64,000 nt of DNA, taken from Ectobius pallidus. Taxonomy: Eukaryota; Arthropoda; Insecta; Blattodea; Ectobiidae. Each line of letters opens with the position of its first letter. Position 1 is the stretch's first letter. Made by a program: the position numbers and the translations under genes. The stretch is taken from positions 177,504,825 to 177,568,824 of the forward strand of contig CAXKWD010000006.1 in the NCBI GenBank assembly GCA_964059195.1, read 5' to 3'. Shown piece by piece: positions 43,735 to 55,030 of this stretch. The notes below the pieces were generated by a model. It saw only the letters and a program-made list of their open reading frames with translations. It searched no databases and had not been told where the DNA came from.

Positions 43735-44062
43735 AGGGAAAGGAAATAGACATTAAATCCATGTCTGGGATATTAATACAAGTAAGAATCAGCTTGAAAA
43801 ATTTTATGTCATAACCGGGATTTGAACACGGATCTTCGGCTTAACGCGCCGATGCTCTGGCGTCCTACGCCATTGGATGTGTGTTCTCAACGGAGAAACC
43901 TCCCGTGGTCTACCTTGTCTTCTGAATCAGTTGAGGAATTTGATGTCGTACTGGCATGTTGTCATGGTAGCTCAATGGTAGAGCATCGGCGCGTTAAGCC
44001 AAAGATCCGTGTTCAAATCCCGGTTATGACATAAAATTTTTCAAGCTGATTCTTACTTGTAA
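43735..44062. repeat. Two tRNA-like SINE copies, head to head
   Basis: 43735-43859 is an inverted partial copy (tail, then the 3' half of the head). 43862-44062 is a forward copy with leader, a complete tRNA-like head (43961-44031) and the start of the tail. It sits within the hAT element: similar A-rich hAT sequence with (A)n-TAGC words flanks both sides. Confidence 0.6.
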
Positions 44063-44290
44063 AAATAGCTTACTTATATTTTGCATTTTATTCTCTATCT
44101 GATAATTTTTAAGGAAACTTTCATTCTTTCGTTTCATTTTTTTTGCTATTTGGTCTTCCCATATTTCAGATAAAGCGATCTCATAACTCCTACCTCCAGA
44201 CAGTTAAATGCAAATTGATTTGGCATCCTTATCGTCGTAGAAAAAAGTACAACAATCATTAATATAGTAACCATAACCATAGAAACCATA

Positions 44291-45113
44291 TCTCTATATA
44301 TATAAAAGGCTTTGTCCTGACTGACAGGAATCAACGTAGAGCCTAAACTATAACAGGTAGAGACTTGGAATTTTGACAGTACCTTCGTTTCATAATGTAG
44401 GTGCTCACTAAGAAGGGATTTTGAAAAATTCTGATTCTAAATGCCAAAAATTAAATGTTTTTGAAAATACTTAATCCCTTTTTGCATAGAATTATCGAAA
44501 CAAATTCACAGAACATATTGTTGCCAATGGTATAGGTGGGTTTGGATTAAATGAAATGGATGTTTGACAAATTAGAGAAGGTATCATTATAATTCATATT
44601 ATCTATATTAATCAAAGGAACTGTCCTCGATGTCCAGGGAAATCTACTGAACGCAGAGATCTGAAATTTTAAACATAGGTGGGCTGAAGGGTCGGAAAAT
44701 GCACCGCGAAGCCGGAATTTTAATTTTAGTTTTCGTTCGTGAGTTATCAGTGAAAAACGGGCAAAAAGTGTATTTTTTGCGTTTTCAAAACATAAGTTTT
44801 CAGTTATACATTTCAATGTCAAATCAATTACAGTTGGCTTTGTCTATTTTTGTGACACCTTGAAAATAAAACTTTCGCGATCGCTTGAATGTTGTAAGCC
44901 CTAAGTATGGCTAAACGTTGTTTTATTTGGACGAATCTCACTATACAGAGGTTTTCTGGGCCAAGAAACTCGAATCTGAGGTCGCTTTTACCAGACGATG
45001 CTATCTAATCGTGGTATGTAGTCCACGTGATTTAGGTGTTAATAAATATAATGATTTTACTATTATGCTCTTAATTTTTAATTTTTGAAATAATTATCGC
45101 GGGCACATGCTAG
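44291..45113 (+). mobile_element. Helitron-like element, copy 1
   Basis: Starts TCTCTATATATATAAAAGGC after A and ends GCGGGCACATGCTAG before T, the 5'-TC...CTAG-3' between A and T expected of Helitrons. 823 bases. The first ~240 bases match, inverted, 51095-51332; 44595-44990 matches, inverted, 63187-63674. No helicase. Confidence 0.65.
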
Positions 45114-46410
45114 TCAATAATAATACAAAACATTATAACAAAAGTGGTAAAAAAAGAATAGAGCACCATTCTCCAGTTTTCTCAGCTGTTTTGTAACCGG
45201 GGTAAAAGTAATACCAGGGTATTCTAAGAAAACCTGTGCATCATTGCTACAATACCACGGTTTCGAAGCACTTGAATATGTCGCGGTTACTCTGCTATGA
45301 AGCCATTCCCAAGGAGCAATTTGTGTTGGTTTCTTTCATGGCCGCTAGTTTCACTGGCTCTCTGCACGTCTGCCAGTCTTGGTGACTCAATAAAAGGCAA
45401 TGTGTACAGCGTTTCTGTTCATTATTTGTGATAACATAATCCTCTCTAACAGTCTGTACATTTCAATAAATAACATTTATGTTTTAAAGAATAATTCTCA
45501 CACATGTGCAATCCAATACAAAGCAACACCACGGAATCTCTGTTCTGAGTTCGACAAAGCCTTGCTTTTATTCCCGTTTGACTAGTGGAAATTTTGGATG
45601 CAAAGTCATGTACTTAGCAATGAAAGAGCTGTTATAGTTATGTTAGTGTACATGCAAGTATGATAAATTGATTACATACCTTATATACCGATACACAGGC
45701 TATATCGTTAGGCATGCAGCCCTTCTCTGTAAATTTAGCCTAGGCCCACTGGTTTTCCATATTTCATTTATTTGTTGCCTTATCGTTCAGTAATAAATGT
45801 TCATAAGGATAAAATGGAATATTATATTGCATACATATGTCTGATTTTGAGTTCAAACACCATAGATACTGTACCAATCGCAACAGTGGGTTGGTTACGC
45901 CTATTACTGGATGGACCTGGTTTGGTTGAGGTGAAAAAGGAAGGTCATTTCAATCGATGTTACAGCACAATATTTGCAAAGATATGTACCATCGTTCATT
46001 CTTCAAATAGGTCCCACCTGTCTTTCATTATTCATTATGTTCAATTAGCTTTTTGCCTAGACATCGAAAATATGATACATTACGCTGACCTCCATCTTGG
46101 AAAGAAAACCACGGTTTTCTCACTTTACAGCTCCTTCACGGCCAGTAGAGGTCGAAACTGAGCATGGTGCATTGCAAGTATGAGTTTACTGGGGTAAACT
46201 AAGCAACTTTACCTCTGTATTCTGAATACCAAGGTTGGTGCACTCTGCCGTAAGTCTTATCCTTTATTTATTATTATACTACTGAATATTCCCTTTTCTA
46301 GAAATATTAAGTCATCCAATTTTTCTTGTCATTTTCATAAATATATGGTCACTTTCTAGGTCACTTTTCAGGCATTTTCAATTCATCAACTTCCAAGCCT
46401 TAGTGATAAC

Positions 46411-46963
46411 AGAGTGACCCTTACACAAACCAGATGGCACCAGTGCAGCAACAGCAGTTGGATGGGAAAACCCAGTCCTAAAAACTAATGTAAATGAAGT
46501 AAGTGTTACAACTTCTTGTTGATATTATTAACTTCCCATAAATTAATTTGTGGTGGCCTGGAAGAAAGTCGTCAACCGGCAAAGGGTCATGTACGTAAAC
46601 CCTCGATTCAAGCGCACGGATTTCTGAATTAGGCCTACAGTTAGAATAATCACCTACCTTTTCATAGAAGATGTTGAAATTATCTCTGTCTACCGTCCCA
46701 CATTTCTGACATTTGCATAATTGATTCTTTTGAAGACTTGATTACATTGGTTAACTGTAAATTTGTTTTTCAAAGCCACATGTTCAAGAAGAAATCCACA
46801 ATGATACATTTGTGTTCAGATAATTTTGTTCATACAAGAGAATGTGAAAAAGTCTGGTTACTTTTTTATGCTTATGTGGAAGGAAATAAGGTTTTGTTAT
46901 TTGAAATTTATTGCTCTTCTGCGTAATGTCAAAACACATTTCAGAACACTGTTCACATACTAA
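46411..46963. other. Gene-free stretch
   Basis: No gene or repeat recognised between the two nested clusters. Confidence 0.35.
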
Positions 46964-46973
46964 GTTATAAGTA

Positions 46974-49900
46974 GGGTCATTCCATATTAAATCAACAAAT
47001 TTTAAGAAAATTTTTTGCCGCACCATTTTTGATTTTGATGAAATTTGGTAGGTGATGTGTACCAGTCTTCTGAACCCCAAAACAAATCTTGTTATACCTC
47101 TAAAAAATTTTACTCCTGAGATATAGACATTTGTTTGGAACACGAACGAGCAAAAAATGTAATTTCAGACCTATTATCTGAAAGCCGTAGAATTTCTATT
47201 TGAATCAGTAGGATGATCAAATAGGGCTCATTGGAAAGCTTAAAGAATGGACTTTCATTTGTGCATACTAAATTAGATTTAAGTTAAGTCTAAACAGACG
47301 TTTCTAGGGCTCTAATCTTCGTTCGTGAACTGTCGTTTTGCGTAACTTTAGACATTAAAAAACAATGAAGGACTTGGAGTAACAGGCCAATTTTTTTTCC
47401 TATTACACTTATGTATGAGGAGTATGTGTAGGAAAAAAACTGAGCTGTTACTGGTGGTCCTTCACCCTGAAAAATTTGCTTAAACTTCGAAAAAAATGTA
47501 AATCGGGCTTTTTCTCGGTCCCAAAAAGTAATGTGGGACAGGTGATAAAAATCTGAAAATGCCAAGATGAGAAGCCCTTATAGTGTACTTTAAAATAAAA
47601 ACAAAATCATTTTGTGACCCGAAGGGATAGAGGAGCTACAAGCCTTTGAAATATCAAGAAAACAACACTTGACCGCTACTGAAAATAGGCTAAGCAGATA
47701 GGATAATTATCACAAAATTTAATTTAAATTTACATAAAATATAAAACATTTATTTACAAATGAGAATTTTCCTCAGTCATACAAATTCCTGATTTTTTGT
47801 AATTTTTCTAACAATTTTTCACATTTGACTTCTTTTTAAGCTACATTGATGGCATTTTCAAGTAGGCCTACTGTATTTTCAACTATTGTATTTAGAAACC
47901 ATTCTTATCCTGGTTTTTTGGATGTAGGTAATGCATTAAACACTAAAAGCTGCATAAAGCTCTTTAAGGTCACATCAAATTAACCTTTTCTGTATGTTAA
48001 CCTTTTTCTCCATTAGGTCCTCTAACAGATACACAGTCCCTTTTCTTTGGCATCATTCTGCTGTACTCATCTTTTTCGTAGAAGTCTTGTACAGTTTTGA
48101 CTGAAACTTCATCAAGTTTATTCCTAGTCCTGTTCTCCATATTCTGTGGCAAAATCCCGTTCTTTTTCACTAAATTTCTTGACTGGCGGGCTAAGTATTG
48201 GCTGACATTAAACTCACTCTGAACTATACTAATACTCCGACTACTAGGAGCTAAACTTACAATGTTCTTTAGTAGTTGATGCAACTTTCATTTTTTTCTT
48301 TAAGCTTGTGAATTAGTTGCTTGTACTCATTCGCTAAACTGGCAGGCTGCATGTTCATTGAAAATTCCTCATTATCAGTTGAAATGTTCAAATCAAAAGA
48401 CTTGCTTAACTTTCCTGTTATAGATTTTACTATCTTACTAACTTTATTTGTTAACACTGAGGGTCTAGCTTCAACTGACAGCTTCTGCGCCTTAACAGGA
48501 GAAATACCAAGGACTGAACAAGCATAATTAACTGTTTCAACAAGAATGGCTTCAGGTTCACAAATGTCTGGGCATTCATCTTCACTGTCAGTAGCCTACC
48601 GGTCTCTATGCCTTGTTTTGGATTTTTAATTTTTTTAACATTTTGTGCACCATACCTTCCCTGTGATTAATTTCAGCTCAGGACTGCACATGGAAAGTGT
48701 CATTGATATTTATCTGAGAGATATTTTTAATAGGTTTTGAGTAAACACTGTAGGGGTCAGAGCAAGACCATACACAAGATTTGGAAGTATCTGTCCAAAA
48801 ATTCAGCCTTGTGAAACATTTTATATCATCGCAACCAGTTCTAATTGAAAATAATGTTTTTTTGTTCTTCAGTGAACTCGGAAATAGTATTGAGTATTGA
48901 AGACCTAGAGTAAGATAATTTATGAGATACCTCTCCTCTGAAGATACCAACAGTACAAGAACACTCAATCATAGTAATATACTGGTAACAATTTCAATAG
49001 CATGTATTCAGCACAAAATAACAATAGTAATAATTTAAAAAATAAATAAACTAATCAAAAGATAATGAAGCACAAACACAACCTACTTGCTGTGAGTCAG
49101 CTCAGTAAGTGGATAGTGGACAGCATTGAACAGAGGGGGCTGGATCATATGAAGCTATGCATATTCAAACATGACTTGGTCAGCAACCAGACTCCAATGA
49201 ACAGTGCGTGTCCAGAACTTATCCTATTATAACAGTTAACATATAATTCAATATACTGTATAGAAGAGTAGAGTTTAATGCAGTACCTACACCTAATAAA
49301 CCAGGATAAGAATGGTTTCTAAATACAGTACTTGAAATTGCCATCAATGTAGCTTAAAAAGAAGTCAAATGTGAAAAAATTGTTAGAAAAATTACAAAAA
49401 ATCAGAAATTTGTATGACTGAGGAAAATTCTCATTTGTAAATAAATGTTTTATATTATATGTAAATTTAAATTAAATTTTGTGGTAATTATCCTATCTGC
49501 TTAGCCTATTTTCAGTAGCGGTCAAGTGTTGTTTTCTTGATATTTCAAAGGCTTGTAGCTCCTCTATCCCTTCGGGTCACAAAATGATTTTGTTTTTATT
49601 TTAAAGTACACTATAAGGGCTTCTCATCCTGGCATTTTCAGATTTTTATCACCTGTCCCACATTACTTTTTGGGACCGAGAAAAAGCACGATTTACAGTT
49701 TTTTCGAAGTTTAAGCAAATTTTTCAGGGTGAAGGACCACCAGTAACAGCTCAGTTTTTTTCCTACACATACTCCTCATACATAAGTGTAACAGGAAAAA
49801 AAATTGGCCTGTTACTCTAAGTCCTTCATTGTTTTTTTAATGTCTAAAGTTACGCAAAACGACAGTTCACGAACGAAGATTAGAGCCCTAGAAACGTCTG

Positions 49901-50212
49901 TTTAGACTTAACTTAAATCTAATTTAGTATGCACAAATGAAAGTCCATTCTTTAAGCTTTCCATTGAGCCCTATTTGATCATCCTACTGATTCAAATAGA
50001 AATTCTACGGCTTTCAGAAAATAGGTCTGAAATTACATTTTATGCTTGTTCGTGTTCCAAACAAATGTCTATATCTCAGGAGTAAAATTTTTTAGAGGTA
50101 TAAGAAGATTTGTTTTGGGGTTCAGAAGACTGGTACACATCACCTACCAAATTTCATCAAAATCAAAAATGGTGCGGCAACGCCCATTTGTTGATTTAAT
50201 ATGGAATGACCC
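46974..50212 (-). mobile_element. 3.2-kb DNA transposon with ~0.9-kb inverted arms
   Basis: Arms 46974-47914 and about 49300-50212 are inverted repeats with few differences, both starting GGGTCATTCCATATTAAATC. A 4-bp duplication AGTA flanks the element (46970-46973, 50213-50216). The 1.4-kb centre carries - strand coding remnants. Length, long arms and 4-bp duplication do not match the other elements here; I do not assign a superfamily. Confidence 0.75.
47997..48600 (-). pseudogene. Frameshifted unknown protein of the long-arm transposon
   Basis: Two overlapping - frames, 48600-48269 (CPDICEPEAILVETVNYACS, then VSKIVKSITGKLSKSF) and 48284-47997 (HQLLKNIVSLAPSSRSISIV, then FNVSQYLARQSRNLVKKNGI, VKTVQDFYEKDEYSRMMP, DCVSVRG). 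The frame changes near 48284. The middle looks like a helix-turn-helix DNA-binding segment followed by an acidic/aromatic block. I recall similar uncharacterised repeat-encoded proteins in other invertebrates but cannot name the family. No catalytic part is visible before the arm begins. Confidence 0.5.
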
Positions 50213-50436
50213 AGTAGACATGGGATTTTAAGGCAATTCCTCTTTTGTTCCTTATGTATTAACATGAAAATTTTTAAATATGTGGACGTTTCATGATAAA
50301 TCACTTACATTTATAGAGTTTTATAGTGCCCTGAAATGCCTATTTAGACCTTTAGAGCCTATTTAACTACTTTAGGGCCTAAAATGCCTATTTTGTACAT
50401 TTAAAATAAAATTCAACTTTACAATCTTATAATGTA

Positions 50437-51332
50437 CTAGCTTAAAAGGCCCGGCGTCCCCCGGGTTTCTTATTTTGTACTTGGAAATTAACTTATGAAG
50501 GACTTTAGATTTATAAATTCTAGGTCCTTATATAGGTAGCCTATTTATAATTTGAAGTAGAAAGAACGACTTATCACACTCAAACTATCCCCTAAGAAAA
50601 TGTTTGAAATAGCTTTTATGGCTATATGTATAATTTTGCATCCCATCGCTTGTACAGTACACAGTAAGCCCGGGAGGGGTTCAAATAAGAAGAAACCGAA
50701 ATTCCGGTAACATAAAATTGTATTATCGTGGCTGAAAATTTTGTTTCTCACTGTCATGTTACCATAAAACCGTTTTCGGAATGAAATTAAACAGAAATAC
50801 AATATCACTTTCATACATCTCTTCCCAAAACATATTACCTTACCTCGTATTGTTTTCTCTATTTCCAGGCTAGAGGAAGTAATGTGACTGCATTATTTTC
50901 GTGAATTTCATTCTGTGATATAATAATATATATATTACCATACCTCCTATTGTTTTCTCTATGTCCAGGGTAAAGAAAGTTATGTGACTGCATTATTTTC
51001 GTGGATATTGATAGTTCTCTCATTTGTTTCTCTCATTTGTCAAATTTATTCTACTTTCATTTTTTTTCCAAGGCCCGCTGGTAACAATATGTTTTAATGT
51101 CAAATGTGATTCGGATTCGATAATTCTGTGTAAGAAGGGATTAAGTATTCTCAAAAACATTTGATTTTTGGCATTTAGAATCTGAATTTTTCAAAATCCT
51201 TTCTTAGTGAGCACCTACATTATGAAACGAAGGTACTGTCAAAATTCCAAGTCTCTACCTGTTATAGTTTAGGCTGTACGTTGATTCCTGTCATTCAGTC
51301 AGTCAGGACAAAGCCTTTTATATATAGAGAGA
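50437..51332 (-). mobile_element. Helitron-like element, copy 2
   Basis: On the - strand it starts TCTCTCTATATATAAAAGGC after A and ends with a CCCGGGGGACGCCGGG hairpin, a TTTTAAG and CTAG before T. The terminal hairpin about 10 bases before CTAG is the Helitron 3' signature. Shares its 5' ~240 bases with 44291-44530. Non-autonomous. Confidence 0.7.
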
Positions 51333-51759
51333 TATCCCTCAATGAAAAGCAGAACAGCAGAGGTGGGTTTTTCACAGAAACTTGATCATTCCAAACAACT
51401 ATCGCTAAAGGAATGCTGACTGACGGGGGAGGGGGAGGATTAAGGGGAAGGACTACTGTGTCAAGTCACCAGTGAAAGAACATCTCTTTAAGTGAATATA
51501 GGTCGTGGTGCCTAATTTTTCAGTTAATTCTGTTAAGAATAGGTATACTGTACCATGTTTCTTGCAGTAAAGAAAAAAAACCATGTTACAGTTTAAATGT
51601 AGGCCAATATTGTAATATTTTCTATCTATTTACATATTTTTAAAGCATATTTTAAGTGCCTATTTTCTATTTTAAAAGCCTATTTACTTGTTTTAGAAGC
51701 CTATTTTAGGTGCCTAACGCTAATTTTTTAGAGCCTAAAATCCCAGGTCTAGTTATAAG

Positions 51760-52862
51760 TGACATCCATTGTGAATTTTATATTGTTTTGTGTTGAAGTT
51801 TTATAACATACATCATACATACACTCAACTCACATCCAATATATTAAATTAAGACATTAAATACATCAGGGAAATTCCGAGCATGGCTTCATCGTTTTCC
51901 TGGAGCTTCTTTTTTCGTCCACAAATTCCTGGACACTATAATATGATTTATTCACTAAATAATTTGCCAGCTTTGCCTTGAAGCACTTTCGGTCTGAATA
52001 ATTTTTACTTCGTTAAATAGTTTGGCACCTTCATACTTGGGTACTTTTTCAAACAGTAAGTTTTTATGTAGGTCATTATTCTAACTGTAGACCTAATTCT
52101 GAAATTCGTGCGCTTGAATTGAGGGGTTATGTATATGAGCCTTTACTTGCTTTCAGGCCACCCTGTCTGGGCATTCTCAGCAGATTACAAAAATAATGTG
52201 TCTGTATATAACTGGTGAATACTTCACTTGGAAGGTATTTTACCTCAGTGGTGGATGGATGAGGTAGTCCTCTGCTGGACTGTCTAAATGACTCAATTTT
52301 CCTCTTTATTAGTTCTCGGCAGTCGAGATCAGCTGAGCCATTGCATACATTAGAAATGATGAATTGGTCACACTGTTGTTCATGCTTGTGCTGTGGACAT
52401 CCGGCGAACTAGGCGAATGCACGCATTGGCTCAGCTCACGATGTTCTGTACATCTGACAACCAAAAATTGTCAATTATAACATCGCAGTTACAGGAAATC
52501 ATATAATTATGTTGCTGTTAATATTTAAATTGTTACAGTCTAATAAAAATGTTATATTGACTCAAAGTCACTCTCCTGGATGGTGCTGCCCTCTCCTAGG
52601 ACCTGTTCCGAATATTCCTCTTGATCTTAGCTACATACAACAAATGAGAGCCTGGCTGTAGTTGTAAATCTACCACAGAGCGTTCTATGGCACTAGCGTC
52701 AGCTATTAAACATGCATGAGAAGCTGTGCGACACAGAACACAGATATCGAGTGTCAGAGTTCTGCAAGCCGAAACATTAAATATTCATGGACAGGGTTAT
52801 TAGAGGATTATGGCCCTAATCCATGACCTAAAAGACTATTGTACGAGAAATCAGGAGAATTA
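51760..52862. other. Gene-free stretch
   Basis: No gene, TIR pair or repeat copy recognised. Confidence 0.35.
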
Positions 52863-53611
52863 GGCTCCTTTCAGACGAGGCTACTGATTGATTCCACTAG
52901 TTGAATGGACAAGTGTTAAGGAGTGTAAAGATGTAGCAAATGATTGGGAACCGCTCGAACCCCTTCACACACAGTCAACTCGTCCTCTCAGACAGGGGGC
53001 CAGTAGGTGCCTGTGCCGCTCACATTCTCATCCTAACTAGTTGACTCAACACAAAAGACACTACTCAGCATTCGTCCTTCACACCAGTCGCCTAGTTGAG
53101 TCCACTGAGATCATAATGGAGGACTTTCGACCTGTTGGTTTCAATGTAGAACAATTCGTAAAAGACATTCCAGCGATATGGGATATGAGGTGTGAGGAAT
53201 ATAGTGGCAAAATCAAAACGAAGAAAGCTTGGAGGGGAGTGGCATGAAAAAGCTATGCCGATTTTAACAGCATGGAGCCTGCCAAAAAGAATTTATCCTC
53301 ATGGCTAAGTAGTCGTGGATATAATAGTGAGAAAGCTCCCGTTAACCGATTTTGTAACAACACATGAACCCATACTTTTCTTCAACTGGGCTTCCTCCTC
53401 TTTTGTTTCTCTTCTTGCAGGAGATCAAAGCACAAGAAGTGCTTCTCGGGTTCTAACATCATACTGACCTCCCGTTGGGAAGAAAAGTTGATTCCACAAG
53501 ATGCCTGGTGAGTATTCAGCCCAAAAAGAGTTTTCACACTGCAGTGAACTAGTTGATCGTCAACCAGGCAACTTAGTTGAATCAACGAAACCGCCTTGTC
53601 TGAAAGGGGCC
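52863..53611 (+). mobile_element. PIF/Harbinger element with MADF-domain remnant
   Basis: Ends GGCTCCTTTCAGACGAGGC and, inverted, GGCCCCTTTCAGACAAGGC. Flanked by TTA on both sides (52860-52862, 53612-53614), the 3-bp target of PIF/Harbinger. The frame 53116-53247 reads MEDFRPVGFNVEQFVKDIPA then IWDMRCEEYSGKIKTKKAWR: a MADF (Adf-1-like Myb/SANT) domain, which these elements encode as a second, DNA-binding protein. It ends at an early stop. Confidence 0.75.
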
Positions 53612-54579
53612 TTACAGTAAACGGATTTGTACCTGTAAATGCCAGTTTCCTTCGGAGATGTCGAGAATGTGTTGCGGTAGATACCTTCTCTAGTCAATAT
53701 GAAAACTGTATTTTCAATAGCCGATTGTGAAGGGACTATACATGGTGTGTTATCCTTTATTAATTGGTTACTTTAGTTCTAAAATAAGTGTAGGGATGTT
53801 TTTGTTCATGTCACACTGTATTTATTCACATAGAAAAAGGTTAAAGTTGGTGATTTCTAGGTTGTGTTCTTTTCGTGGGACTGTCCAAAAGAGTGGTAAA
53901 TGGATGGGGGGGATATGTCACTTCTCTAACCTACAAATGGATGTTGGAAGGCGAGAATCATGACTAAAAGTAAGATAACTTAGGATTATAACCCTAGAAA
54001 TGAAGTGTTACTCATTTTTTTTTTTTTATATAAAACTCAGGATACATAACCTAACCTGAGGTTACCAAAGAAAACAAGTGCCACTAATTTTTTTAACCAT
54101 CTCTAACCATCTCTACATACTTCTCTACATCTTCACTACCGTCAGCATATATGGGAAACATGATCTTCCGATCAAATTTATGTATGAAGTGTGGTGTTAA
54201 CAAAACCATTAAGTGTGTGGAGTGCGACTTGTTATAGGATTGTAAACGTGAAGCTACAAAATAAACTGTTTCTAGTTGAATTGGTCATCTGCAACTAAGG
54301 TCCACGGTCAAGGTTTTTGAAAGGTTATGTAGGACCACTGGAAGCACTACTATGAAGCATTCTAGGTCTTATAACAGCAGTTGATTACTGATCTCAATGA
54401 GATAAAGTTGTCATTACTTCCCTTTTTAATCATAAAAGTAATATTACACAGAAAAATATCTTTGTAGGAATGGTTAAATGGTTTACAGTAGAACTGCAAC
54501 TATCCAGATTGCTTTGAGACCATATTCAAGTGGTTTTTGCAGCAGTGAGCATTGGGAAACCTCTTCCAGGGCCAATTAT
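53612..54579. other. Gene-free stretch
   Basis: No feature recognised; a poly(T) run at about 54016. Confidence 0.3.
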
Positions 54580-54581
54580 TA

Positions 54582-55030
54582 GGGTCAGTCAAATGAAAAC
54601 GAGACAGATGGGGGGGGAAAAAAGTAAGTAAACTGTTTATTATTTCAAAAGTAATCACCATAACTGTTAATACATTTATCCACCATGAGACGAGACGGTC
54701 AGTGGCTTCATGGGAAAATGTTTGCGGTTGCCTACGGAACCATGATTCTACCCAGGCGTGCACCTCTTCGTCCGAAGCAAATCGACGGCCACGAACGTCT
54801 TTCTTCATTTCTATAAAAATATGGAGCGAGATCTGGACTATATGGAGGATGTGTAAGGGCTTCCCAGTGAAAGTTCTGCAGCGCAGTCGAAACAACCTTG
54901 GCAACATGTGGGCGAGCATTATTGTGCAAGAGAATGATGCTGTCCGTAAATATTCCTGGGCATTTGGACTTTATGGCACGCTTCAATTTTTGCAAAGTTT
55001 CCACCATGTGATTTCCATTTTTGTATGATT
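54582..55030 (-). pseudogene. mariner transposase C-terminal half, frameshifted
   Basis: TIR-like GGGTCAGTCAAATG after TA at the right-hand (3') end. The - strand reads ILLHNNARPHVAK where the family has a catalytic Asp in LLHDN, then HPPYSPDLAP. A frameshift follows, and the next frame continues FASDEEVHAWVESWF. The Asp-to-Asn change, the frameshift and loss of the N-terminal half at 55030 make it inactive. Confidence 0.75.

Larger units (their letters stand above)
43638..46402. mobile_element. hAT element, TAGGGC(T)CGGAAGTTG ends, host to two later insertions
   Basis: Left end TAGGGCTCGGAAGTTG; right end, inverted, TAAGGCTTGGAAGTTG. Flanks GTTATAAC (43630-43637) and GTGATAAC (46403-46410) match at 7 of 8. 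A SINE pair (43735-44062) and a Helitron-like element (44291-45113) lie inside. A 129-codon frame at 45772-46161 has no recognised motif. It begins about 240 bases past the CLPTM1L stop. Confidence 0.6.
46972..51751. mobile_element. hAT element, TAGAC(A/C)TGGGATTTTA ends, containing two other transposons
   Basis: Right end, inverted: TAGACCTGGGATTTTAGG, followed by GTTATAAG (51752-51759). The matching left end, TAGACATGGGATTTTAAGG, is now cut: its first two bases follow GTTATAAG at 46964-46971, and the rest resumes at 50215 after the 3.2-kb insert. Removing the insert restores an 8-bp target duplication GTTATAAG. The element's own sequence is about 640 bases after removing also the Helitron (50437-51332). 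Confidence 0.75.

Noticed and set aside
45772..46161. 129-codon + strand ORF as a host gene
   Set aside because: Inside a hAT element, no recognisable domain; left as an unassigned frame.
53041..53247. Host Adf-1-like transcription factor
   Set aside because: The MADF frame lies between PIF/Harbinger ends with a TTA duplication and stops early, so it belongs to the element.
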